Assembly (NCBI RefSeq): GCF_003628755.1
Contig: NZ_CP029256.1
Coordinates: 887,585 to 951,584, forward strand
Length of the DNA: 64,000 nucleotides
Origin: Christensenella minuta
GTDB taxonomy: Bacteria > Bacillota > Clostridia > Christensenellales > Christensenellaceae
Direction: 5' to 3'
The notes under the pieces are model-generated. The model searched no databases and had not been told where the DNA came from. It was given only the letters and a program-made list of their open reading frames with translations. A program made the translations under genes and the position numbers. This document shows positions 56,662-64,000 of the stretch, one piece after another; the stretch's first letter is position 1, and each line of letters begins with the position of its first letter.

Positions 56662-58358
56662 GTCTCCTCTTTCTTTCCAGCCGTATTGATAATTTCCATT
56701 GCAATTGCCGAAAGCCTGTTTACATCGGCGTCAAAAAGAGCCGCAACCTTTCGCGGTTCTGTCGTGATTCCATTTAAATAAAGGGCAGCAAAGGTGATTG
56801 CTGCGGCAAACTCTTTGATTTCTGAAAGGTAACGGCTGCCTGCTCCCTTTTCGGTAAACTCCTGAAGAAGGCTTACGGCCTTTCCCGCCATCTGTTCGGA
56901 ATATTCTTCGCTGACAACACTGACAAGAAGGTCAAACAACTTATCAAAACAGTCGCTCGCGGCATCTTCGACATTGTCAAGGATACCGACCTTTACCTCG
57001 ACGATGCCGCCGTTGAAATAAGCGATATAAGGTTCGCCCGCATGCATACGTTTCAGGGCGACAAAAATTTCATTCTTGATCTCATCCGGCTGGTTCCGCC
57101 TCAAGATATAGCGCCGGAAAATCCGCTCCGCTTTTTCACCGCCCAAGCCGCCGATGATTTCCACTACAGCCCGTTTGATAAAGCTGTCGCCGTATTCCAG
57201 CCCCCACAGAAGGATGTCCTTCAGCTTCCTGTCTTTTTCCCATAATTCCTGAAACTCATCCGCCGGCAGCTTCATCTTTTCATTCAGGTATCTGATTCGC
57301 TTTTTCGCTTCATGGGGCGGTACCTGAAACACATAGCCGATTTCACTGTGCGCCTTTTTGCCGTCCATTACATCTTTTACATATTTTAAGTAATAGCCCG
57401 CAATACTTTCTTCCGGCTCCAGCTTGATGATATCCGAAAAGTAATTGATCGATTCCGCATACCTTTTAAGGTTGAAGCTGGCGACAGCCGCACAAAACAA
57501 CACCTTTTCGTCATAGGGGGACGCGGCAAGGATATTGGATAAATATCTGAGCGCCTTCTCATGCTCGCTGATTTCGCAGTAAGTGATCGCAATCTTGTAA
57601 AAATCGTCCTGTGTATTTTTCTGCTGCCGGATCGCCTTTTCAATGTGCCTGCAGGCAGCTGCATGATCCTGCTTATTCAAAAACATCGCCATATTGCAAT
57701 TGGCGTGTACATTCTCCGGATCGCATTCCAGAACTTTTTGCGTAATTCGGATCGCTTCGTCATTTTTTTTCATGCAGTAATAGGAAAGTGCAAGATTATT
57801 TTTAGCGAACAGCATGTCAGGGTCTTTCGTATCTATCTTTTCGAGAACTTCCACCGCTTTTTGATACTCACAATTGTCGAGGTGCCGCTTCCCTTCTTCC
57901 GCCAATTCCTGCTGTTTAAGGTTATTGGCGTCTTCCAAAATATATTCTTCCTCTTCCTCCATATCGCAAAATAAAGCTAGGAATTCTTCCACATCATCGC
58001 GATATTCGCCGTCCGGCGATACCGCCAGGTATTTTTCAAAGCTTTCTTCCGCTTTATCAAGATCGCCGAGGCCGATAAAGTTGCAGCCCATACCAAAGAA
58101 GCATTCGCTTCTCGCCTCCTTCGTTTTCATCAGGACTTCAAACAATACGCTGTTCGACTCCTCATATTTGGAAAGCTCGGTCAGTATTTCCGCGTGCTTC
58201 ATCATATATTCGATATTATCAGGTTCCTTTTCAAGCGCCCTGCGGACCATTGGAAGCGCTCCTAAATAGTTCATTCCGTCCATCATTTTCAATGCCGATT
58301 GAAAATAAAAGTCCGCAGGCCGGTCAAAGCTGATAACCTTCAGGTTTTGTTTCTCCAT
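56658..58358 (-). CDS. TPR repeat protein
   Basis: 566 residues. The first 330 are tetratricopeptide repeats (e.g. ALPMVRRALEKEPDNIEYMM, GLGDLDKAEESFEKYLAVSP, NNLALSYYCMKKNDEAIRIT, ALRYLSNILAASP). The remaining part is helical without clear repeats. There is no signal peptide, so it is cytosolic and presumably a scaffold. It lies directly after hslO (two bp) in the chain. No specific partner is evident. Confidence 0.85.
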   Translation of the reverse strand: MEKQNLKVISFDRPADFYFQSALKMMDGMNYLGALPMVRRALEKEPDNIEYMMKHAEILTELSKYEESNSVLFEVLMKTKEARSECFFGMGCNFIGLGDLDKAEESFEKYLAVSPDGEYRDDVEEFLALFCDMEEEEEYILEDANNLKQQELAEEGKRHLDNCEYQKAVEVLEKIDTKDPDMLFAKNNLALSYYCMKKNDEAIRITQKVLECDPENVHANCNMAMFLNKQDHAAACRHIEKAIRQQKNTQDDFYKIAITYCEISEHEKALRYLSNILAASPYDEKVLFCAAVASFNLKRYAESINYFSDIIKLEPEESIAGYYLKYVKDVMDGKKAHSEIGYVFQVPPHEAKKRIRYLNEKMKLPADEFQELWEKDRKLKDILLWGLEYGDSFIKRAVVEIIGGLGGEKAERIFRRYILRRNQPDEIKNEIFVALKRMHAGEPYIAYFNGGIVEVKVGILDNVEDAASDCFDKLFDLLVSVVSEEYSEQMAGKAVSLLQEFTEKGAGSRYLSEIKEFAAAITFAALYLNGITTEPRKVAALFDADVNRLSAIAMEIINTAGKKEET

Positions 58359-58360
58359 CC

Positions 58361-59242
58361 TTATTCCTTCACTGCCTGTTCAAGCAGTCTTTTCAATTCT
58401 TCCGCCGAAAACCAATATTTTTTGTTGCAAAAGCGGCAAACGATCTCCGCTCCGTCGTCTTTCTCGATCATATCCTGAATTTCATGTTTTCCAAGGGAAA
58501 TTACGACCTCTTCCAGCCGTTCCTTTGAACAGTCGCATTGCCATAAAGGCTGCTGTTCCTCGAGGATTTCCATTTCCATTCCCTCGAATATCTGTTCGAG
58601 GGACCCCCGCGCACCTTTGGACAGCATGTACATCGCATAGTTTGCAATAGTCCCGGCCCTTTTTTCAATTTCTGTCAACGTTTCTTCGCTGCAGTCCGGC
58701 AAGGGCCTCACGATCACACCCCCCGCATTTACAATGCTCATATCCGTCTCGAGCCATGTATTCACATAAACAACCGACGGCTGCTGTTCGGATATCAGGA
58801 AGTAATTGGCGATGTCCTCGCCGATCTCCCCCGTCAGCATAGGTGTTTTTCCAATATACGGCTCCCGCAGCCCAAGGTCCTTAACCACCGTTACAAACCC
58901 GTCCGTACCTACCGCCCCGGCAATATCGAAGGTTCCCCTGTCATTGGCCGGCAAATTGACCACCGGATTGGCGATATATCCTTTCATATGAAGCACCGCT
59001 TCCCCGACGACCATAATTGTTCCCGCCGGTCCCCCGCCATTGATCGTCAGGGTCATTCTGTCATGCCTGCTCTTCAGCATAGAAGCCATCATGGTTCCCG
59101 CCGCAAGCGTACGTCCAAGCGCAATCGTCGCTACCGGCATTGTTTCATGTATTTTTCTGGCCGTTTCGACCATCTCACTCACGTCGCACGCGCATACCGC
59201 CGCCTCGCCGTTCAGCATCGCTCTGATTAATATATCACTCAT
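58361..59242 (-). CDS. hslO: Redox-regulated chaperone Hsp33 (HslO)
   Basis: Holdase chaperone activated by oxidation (293 residues). The N-terminal domain has GRTLAAGTMMASML and NGGGPAGTIMVVGEA; the C-terminal zinc/redox switch is CDC (about residue 239) and CRFC some 30 residues further, the normal CxC/CxxC set. It overlaps the upstream methyltransferase by 8 bp. Its presence in an anaerobe fits defence against transient oxidation. Confidence 0.96.
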   Translation of the reverse strand: MSDILIRAMLNGEAAVCACDVSEMVETARKIHETMPVATIALGRTLAAGTMMASMLKSRHDRMTLTINGGGPAGTIMVVGEAVLHMKGYIANPVVNLPANDRGTFDIAGAVGTDGFVTVVKDLGLREPYIGKTPMLTGEIGEDIANYFLISEQQPSVVYVNTWLETDMSIVNAGGVIVRPLPDCSEETLTEIEKRAGTIANYAMYMLSKGARGSLEQIFEGMEMEILEEQQPLWQCDCSKERLEEVVISLGKHEIQDMIEKDDGAEIVCRFCNKKYWFSAEELKRLLEQAVKE

Positions 59243-60002
59243 TGACCGTTCTCCTTTTTACAGCGCAAAACTGTATTCTTTCTTCCTGTCCGGCGGGTTT
59301 GTCCCCGCTTAAAAATCCGTAGGCTTCAATCTCCGTGAATCCGGCATCACGCAGCGCCCGCATCACTTCCGCACATTCCCACGCCCGCTGCACATGCGTT
59401 TCGTCTTGACGCTCATAGCAGGCTCCACCACGATGGATAAAAATCGTCAGTTCCATTCGTACCGTCTTACTCCTGTCATCAAAGCGGTTCTGCCAAAAGC
59501 AAGTTTCAGCCTCGCCGTCGTCATAATAAAATTCGTTTCCAAGGATGTTCCTCAACTTATACGCGGAACTGATGTCAAACAAAAAAACCCCATTCTCCCG
59601 CAAATTCGCATAAGTCCGTTCAAAGAAGCACCGAAGCTCCGCCTCAGCCAGCAGATAGTTGACCCCATCACAAGCGCAGACCGCCCCGCATACAGGCCGG
59701 TTTAACCGGAAGCGGCACATATCCTCGCAGGCATAATTTACCTTCAGGGCATTTTTACGCGTTTTTTCCTGTGCGCGAAAAAGCATATCCTCCGAAGAAT
59801 CAACAGCCGTAATTCGGTACCCCGCCTTTGCCAGGGGCAACGTCAGATTGCCTGTCCCGCACGCATATTCCAGTATTTCCGCACCGGGTTCCACGCCTTC
59901 CCTGTGCAGCAATTCGATAATGTAGCGCGACCATTCCTCATACGGTGCGTCATACATCAGGTCGTCATACAGGCGGGCAAGCGCGCTATACTGTTCACTC
60001 AA
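59235..60002 (-). CDS. Class I SAM-dependent methyltransferase
   Basis: 255 residues with the Rossmann motif ILEYACGTGNLTLPLAKAGY, then AVDSSEDML and DGVNYLL, and a C-terminal GFTEIEAYGFLSGDKPAG. Similar to YqeM-like small-molecule methyltransferases; substrate unknown. The probable start is TTG at 60002, overlapping the M20 gene's end; GGGTGA lies eight bases upstream. No ATG before residue 10 would keep the fold intact. Confidence 0.82.
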   Translation of the reverse strand: MSEQYSALARLYDDLMYDAPYEEWSRYIIELLHREGVEPGAEILEYACGTGNLTLPLAKAGYRITAVDSSEDMLFRAQEKTRKNALKVNYACEDMCRFRLNRPVCGAVCACDGVNYLLAEAELRCFFERTYANLRENGVFLFDISSAYKLRNILGNEFYYDDGEAETCFWQNRFDDRSKTVRMELTIFIHRGGACYERQDETHVQRAWECAEVMRALRDAGFTEIEAYGFLSGDKPAGQEERIQFCAVKRRTVNE

Positions 60003-61143
60003 AATCCGTCACCCTCAAAAAATATTCTACACCATTTAACAATGCCTGTTCGTTAAAGTTGAATTCAGCCGAATGGAGAGGCTGCGCCCCCTGTGGTCCG
60101 GCAACTCCTATAAAAGAATATAAACCGGGAACCGCGCGCTGAAAATTAGAAAAATCTTCCGCCATCATAAAAGGCCTTGCCAGCCGGAATTCCTCCTTGC
60201 TGAATTTTACCGCCGCGTGCTCGAAAAGCTGTTCGTCGTTGACTACAGCCGGATAGCTCATAGGTTCATGGTATCCGCACTTTACGCCGTACATTATCCC
60301 GATCCCATCCAGCAGCTCGCGGAGCCTGCGCTTCACCATTTCCATTATCTTCGGTTCAAACGCACGCATCGTTCCTTCCAGATGTACATTTTCGCAAATC
60401 ACATTCTGCGCCTGACCACCCTCGATCCGGCCGATCGTGACCACTGCCGTCTCATAGGGATCGATGCTGCGCGATACGATCGTCTGCACTCCCATAATAA
60501 ACTGGGCGGCCGCTACAAGCGCATCATTGCCGTCCTGCGGCTTGGCCCCGTGGCTTCCCCGCCCTCTGATATCAATCAGGAAATCACACATCTGCGCCAT
60601 GATCGGGCCCGCCTTCATGCCTATCGTGCCAAACGAAAGATAAGGCCACAGATGAATCCCATATATCTCATCTACGTCCGGACTTTCAAGCGCGCCATCC
60701 TCGATCATAGGCTGTGCCCCGCCGACCGTCTCTTCCGCGGGCTGGAATAAAAAGACATAATTTTTATTGATACGCGCCCGCGCCTCGCCGACCAGTTTCG
60801 CGCACACAAGGGCAATCGCCATGTGCCCGTCATGCCCGCAGGCATGCATCAAACCCTCGTTCTGTGATGCAAAAGAGCAGCCGGTCTTCTCCGGAATACG
60901 TAACGCGTCCATATCCGCCCGGACTGCAACCGTTTTATCAGGCTCCTGCGCCCGGAAAACCGCTTTGATTCCATTGTTTCCACATATCCTCAGTTCATCC
61001 GGCGCAAGCGCCTTCAGATAATCCATGAGGTAGTCTCGCGTTTGCGCAACATCGAAGGAATACCCCGGAATCCTATGCAAATCCCTGCGCAGCCTCACCG
61101 CCTCATTCAATTGCTGTTTTACCGCTTCTCTGATTTCCATCAT
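59995..61143 (-). CDS. M20 family amidohydrolase
   Basis: 382 residues, IAA-amino acid hydrolase/N-acetyldiaminopimelate deacetylase-like. Metal residues are visible in HACGHDGHMAIAL, QPAEETVGGAQPMIEDG and the late MAEDFSNF; the lid domain holds GRGSHGAKPQDGNDALVAA. It may release an amino acid from an N-acyl conjugate. The gene neighbours a lysine operon on the other strand, but a role in diaminopimelate synthesis is not shown. First gene of the 54.9-61.1 kb chain. Confidence 0.9.
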   Translation of the reverse strand: MMEIREAVKQQLNEAVRLRRDLHRIPGYSFDVAQTRDYLMDYLKALAPDELRICGNNGIKAVFRAQEPDKTVAVRADMDALRIPEKTGCSFASQNEGLMHACGHDGHMAIALVCAKLVGEARARINKNYVFLFQPAEETVGGAQPMIEDGALESPDVDEIYGIHLWPYLSFGTIGMKAGPIMAQMCDFLIDIRGRGSHGAKPQDGNDALVAAAQFIMGVQTIVSRSIDPYETAVVTIGRIEGGQAQNVICENVHLEGTMRAFEPKIMEMVKRRLRELLDGIGIMYGVKCGYHEPMSYPAVVNDEQLFEHAAVKFSKEEFRLARPFMMAEDFSNFQRAVPGLYSFIGVAGPQGAQPLHSAEFNFNEQALLNGVEYFLRVTDFE

Positions 61144-61228
61144 CCTATCCGGTCCCTTTCCTGCTTTTGTACTAACTAAATCATACCGTTTCCCCGTTTA
61201 TTTCGCAAGTATTTCGGATGGAAAAGTA

Positions 61229-61257
61229 TTTACATGCCAGAGTGGATGTTGTATAAT
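61229..61257 (+). promoter_or_regulatory. Promoter of the lysine operon
   Basis: TTTACA (61229-61234), 17 bases, TATAAT (61252-61257), just upstream of the riboswitch. Confidence 0.75.
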
Positions 61258-61263
61258 GGCAGA

Positions 61264-61498
61264 TGAACAGACAGAGGCGCGTTACAGCATCAGTACCGCA
61301 AAATGATAAGCTCTCGGCGGAGCGGTTGTATTTTGCAGGAAAGGGCTTAACGCCGAAGACGTTATGTGGGCCGGGCATAGCGATCTGGGGGTACGGTTAA
61401 CAGCCGTGTCACTGTCACCGCCTTGCGGTGTTGCGCTGCTGCGATCGGATGAATTATGAATGCAGAAGACGGCGCAATGTGTGTGCCGTTCTTTTTTT
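61264..61498 (+). promoter_or_regulatory. Lysine riboswitch (L box) with terminator
   Basis: Hallmarks in order: AGAGGCGCG and CATCAGTA of the P1-P2 core, GGAAAGGGCTTAACGCCGAAG, GTGGGCCGGGC, CTGGGGGTACGGTTAACAGC and GTGTCACTGTCA. The expression platform ends in a terminator at 61468-61498 (GACGGCGCA/TGTGCCGTT, then CT7). It precedes asd-dapA-dapB, so lysine should reduce their transcription. Confidence 0.93.
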
Positions 61499-61605
61499 GT
61501 CCGCGTTCCTGCAGAAAAAGAATGAACTTATGTCATGCAAAACGGGAATCCGTTTTAAAAATATTTCAGAAATGCCGCCCTGCGGCAAAGAATAGGAGTC
61601 TTGGA

Positions 61606-62619
61606 ATGAAAAAGTATAATATTGCTGTTGTTGGCGCTACCGGAATGGTAGGCAGGAAATTCCTGCAGGTTTTGGAAGAGCGCAATCTTCCCGTAGAAAA
61701 TTACTACCTTTTCGCAAGCGCGCGCAGTGCGGGCAAGAAAGTGGATTTCATGGGGAAAGAATACACCGTGGAAGAGCTTACGGAAACCTGTTTCGACGGC
61801 AAGGATATTGATATTGCCTTGTTTTCCGCCGGCGGCGGCACAAGTGAGAAGTTCGCTCCGATTGCGGTAAAGGCAGGGGCGCTTGTTATTGACAATTCAA
61901 GCGCATGGCGGATGGACCCTAAGGTTCCGCTCGTTGTTCCCGAAGTAAATCCCGAGGATATTGAATGGAATTCCGGCATCATCGCCAATCCAAACTGTTC
62001 TACCATTCAGGCGATGGTCGCATTGAAGCCGCTCGATGATAAATACAAAATTAAACGCGTCGTTTATTCTACATACCAGGCGGTATCCGGTGCGGGAATG
62101 GGTGGATACAGCGACCTTGAGAATGGGATCAACGGAGATGCGCCTAAAAAGTTTCCTTATCCGATCTTTGGCAATTGCCTGCCGCAGATCGATGTGTTCG
62201 GCGAGGACGGCTACACAAAGGAAGAACTCAAGATGGTGAATGAGACGCGTAAGATCCTCCACAACGACGATATGCGCATCACAGCAACCACGGTCCGCGT
62301 TCCCGTATTCCACGGACACAGCGAAGCCATCAATGTGGAATTCGAGAAAGAGTACGATCTCGACGATCTGAAAAAAACACTCGCGGCCTTCCCCGGGCTC
62401 ATTGTGATGGATGATGTGAAAACAGGTGAAGGCAAAGGAGTATATCCTATGGCCATCGATATCGCCGGCAAAGATGAAGTGTATGTCGGGCGTATCCGCC
62501 GTGACCGTTCCGTAGCTTCCGGCGTCAACCTTTGGGTCGTTGCGGACAACATCAGGAAAGGCGCGGCAACGAACGCGGTGCAGATCGCTCAGAAATGGAT
62601 GGAAACGCAGGACAAATAA
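61606..62619 (+). CDS. asd: Aspartate-semialdehyde dehydrogenase
   Basis: NADP-dependent reduction of aspartyl phosphate (337 residues). Start at 61606 behind AGGAG. Signatures: VVGATGMVGRKFLQVL, SAGGGTSEKFAP, NPNCSTIQ with the catalytic cysteine, and RVPVFHGHSEAINV with the active-site histidine. An upstream in-frame extension would run through the riboswitch terminator and is not used. First gene of asd-dapA-dapB. Confidence 0.97.
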   Translation: MKKYNIAVVGATGMVGRKFLQVLEERNLPVENYYLFASARSAGKKVDFMGKEYTVEELTETCFDGKDIDIALFSAGGGTSEKFAPIAVKAGALVIDNSSAWRMDPKVPLVVPEVNPEDIEWNSGIIANPNCSTIQAMVALKPLDDKYKIKRVVYSTYQAVSGAGMGGYSDLENGINGDAPKKFPYPIFGNCLPQIDVFGEDGYTKEELKMVNETRKILHNDDMRITATTVRVPVFHGHSEAINVEFEKEYDLDDLKKTLAAFPGLIVMDDVKTGEGKGVYPMAIDIAGKDEVYVGRIRRDRSVASGVNLWVVADNIRKGAATNAVQIAQKWMETQDK

Positions 62620-62642
62620 ATTCCACACCCACAGGAGATTAT

Positions 62643-63524
62643 ATGATGATTTTTAAAGGTTCCGGGGTTGCTCTGGCAACGCCCTTTACGGAAAACGGAA
62701 TTGCGTATGACACGCTTGAAAAACTCGTCGAATTTCAGATTGAAAACGCTACCGATGCGCTGATCGCATGTGGTACGACGGGAGAGCCCGCAACGATGAC
62801 GGACGAAGAGCAGCGTTCGGTCATTGAGTGCGTTGTCAAGGCTTCGGCTGGCCGTGTCCCTGTCATTGCAGGCGTGGGCGGAAATAATACCGCTCATGTG
62901 ATCTCCTGCGCGAAGGCGGCCCAGTCTGCCGGTGCGGACGGCCTGCTCGCCGTTACCCCTTATTATAATAAATGTACCAATGCAGGGCTGATCGCTCATT
63001 TCAACGCCCTTGCGGATGCGACTGACCTGCCCATTGTTATTTATAATGTCCCCAGCCGCACCGGAGTCAATATTTGTGCTTCCGTATATGAGAAGCTTTG
63101 CTGTCATGACAGGATCGCAGGAATCAAAGAAGCGAGCGGCAACATCTCCCAGGTCGTGGAGACGGCGCGCCTTACGCGCGGTAAGGCAGCCCTATACAGC
63201 GGGAACGACGATCAGGTCGTTCCCCTGCTTTCCCTTGGCGGAAGTGGCGTTATTTCAGTAGTGGCAAATATCATGCCGAAATATATGCACAACATGGTAA
63301 TGAATTACCTGAACGGAAAAACGGATGAAGCCTGTGAGATGCAGCTTGAGATCAATCCGCTGGTATGTGCCTTGTTCAGCGAAGTCAACCCGATTCCGAT
63401 TAAGACGGCACTCCGTATGATGGGCTTCAACATGGGGCCTCTTCGCCTTCCCCTTACGGAAATGGGCGATAAAACTTATGAAAATCTCCTGACGCAGATG
63501 CGCCGTTTTGGGCTCTGCGATTAA
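62643..63524 (+). CDS. dapA: 4-hydroxy-tetrahydrodipicolinate synthase
   Basis: Condenses pyruvate and aspartate semialdehyde (293 residues). Start 62643 behind AGGAG. The active-site motifs are GTTGEPATM, YYNKCTNAGL, YNVPSRTGVN and the Schiff-base lysine in AGIKEASGN. Follows asd by 23 bp. Confidence 0.97.
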   Translation: MMIFKGSGVALATPFTENGIAYDTLEKLVEFQIENATDALIACGTTGEPATMTDEEQRSVIECVVKASAGRVPVIAGVGGNNTAHVISCAKAAQSAGADGLLAVTPYYNKCTNAGLIAHFNALADATDLPIVIYNVPSRTGVNICASVYEKLCCHDRIAGIKEASGNISQVVETARLTRGKAALYSGNDDQVVPLLSLGGSGVISVVANIMPKYMHNMVMNYLNGKTDEACEMQLEINPLVCALFSEVNPIPIKTALRMMGFNMGPLRLPLTEMGDKTYENLLTQMRRFGLCD

Positions 63525-63537
63525 GAAAGGTCTGGAA

Positions 63538-64000
63538 ATGATTAAAGTATTAATCAGCGGCGCTAATGGAAAAATGGGCCAAATGATCGCCGCTTGTGTA
63601 TCGGAGACGGAAGACATGGTTGTTGTCGCGGGTGTGGATAAAATGCCCGACATACGGCAGAATCCGTTCCCTGTTTACGACGATTTTTCGCGCGTTGTGG
63701 AATCAGTGGATGTTATTATCGATTTTTCACGCCCCGATGCCCTGCATGGTCTCCTTGATTTTGCTCAGGCAAAGAATATTCCCGCCGTGCTCGCAACCAC
63801 CGGTTACTCGGCAAATGATAAAATGATGATCGTGAAATATTCCGGGCATATTCCGGTCTTTTTCTCCGCCAATATGTCCCTTGGCGTCAATCTGCAAATG
63901 GAGCTTTGTAAAACCGCTTCTGAATTTTTAGGCAGCAAATTTGATATTGAGATCATCGAGAAACATCACAACCAGAAAGTCGACGCACCAAGCGGCACCG
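63538..64000 (+). CDS. dapB: 4-hydroxy-tetrahydrodipicolinate reductase (N-terminal part)
   Basis: NAD(P)H-dependent reductase of the lysine/diaminopimelate pathway. The visible 154 residues contain the nucleotide motif LISGANGKMGQ, VIIDFSRPDA, ATTGYSAND and the catalytic EKHHNQKVDAPSGT, where the window ends. ATG at 63538 follows GAAAGG, 13 bp after dapA. The C-terminal part lies outside the window. Confidence 0.95.
   Translation, partial: MIKVLISGANGKMGQMIAACVSETEDMVVVAGVDKMPDIRQNPFPVYDDFSRVVESVDVIIDFSRPDALHGLLDFAQAKNIPAVLATTGYSANDKMMIVKYSGHIPVFFSANMSLGVNLQMELCKTASEFLGSKFDIEIIEKHHNQKVDAPSGT

Overview
The window looks like a chromosome segment of a strictly anaerobic, fermentative Gram-positive bacterium, most likely a Clostridia-class Bacillota. 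Pointers are a trimeric NADH/ferredoxin-type [FeFe] hydrogenase, CIRCE-controlled groESL, an L-box in front of the lysine genes, a YerC/TrpR-type regulator next to pcrA-ligA, and strong AGGAGG ribosome sites. No phage, insertion sequence, CRISPR array or resistance island was found; the only trace of a mobile element is a very short decayed resolvase-like fragment near 51.55 kb. The species cannot be named from the sequence alone.

Layout. 1-20 kb, all on the minus strand, is housekeeping: ligA (cut by the window edge), pcrA and yerC; parE-parC; tig-clpP-clpX; a YgiQ-type radical SAM protein; a DUF134 regulator; a corrinoid adenosyltransferase; then dnaG-rpoD-trmK-nif3-zinc-ribbon protein with the RNase P RNA directly behind. 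20-29 kb, also minus, is a hydrogen-metabolism island: structural genes (2Fe-2S protein, NuoF-like HydB, catalytic HydA) behind their own promoter and a structured leader, preceded by a second operon with the NuoE-like HydC, two histidine-kinase-type ATPases, two DRTGG proteins, a PHP protein and a divergent, probably sensory group C [FeFe] hydrogenase. A dCMP deaminase and plus-strand groESL follow.

31.6-43.6 kb holds a two-gene AmmeMemoRadiSam operon, an aldo/keto reductase-aroQ pair, and the shikimate/phenylalanine operon aroF-aroB-aroA-aroC-pheA-aroK on the minus strand. aroE is inverted at its end, and a second, separately promoted DAHP synthase lies on the other side of the leader. The operon begins with a consensus promoter, a 25-residue Phe-rich leader peptide with Tyr and Trp codons, and an intrinsic terminator: the arrangement of classical ribosome-mediated attenuation.

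43.8-54.8 kb is more mixed: a secreted NlpC/P60 cell-wall hydrolase, tRNA-Ala, a polytopic membrane protein, an operon for a corrinoid protein, its reductive activator and an ACT protein, a candidate structured small RNA, a cation diffusion facilitator, a DUF1002 protein, an EamA transporter with a divergent LysR regulator, an unknown protein, and a tRNA-Thr/tRNA-Pro pair. 54.8-61.2 kb is a minus-strand chain of overlapping genes (RNA methyltransferase, HD hydrolase, TPR protein, Hsp33, methyltransferase, M20 amidohydrolase). From 61.2 kb a lysine riboswitch precedes asd-dapA-dapB, the last cut by the window end.

The regulatory DNA is the most interesting part: the aromatic attenuator, the hydrogenase leader and Rex-like site, the operator sitting inside the corrinoid-operon promoter, and the possible small RNAs.
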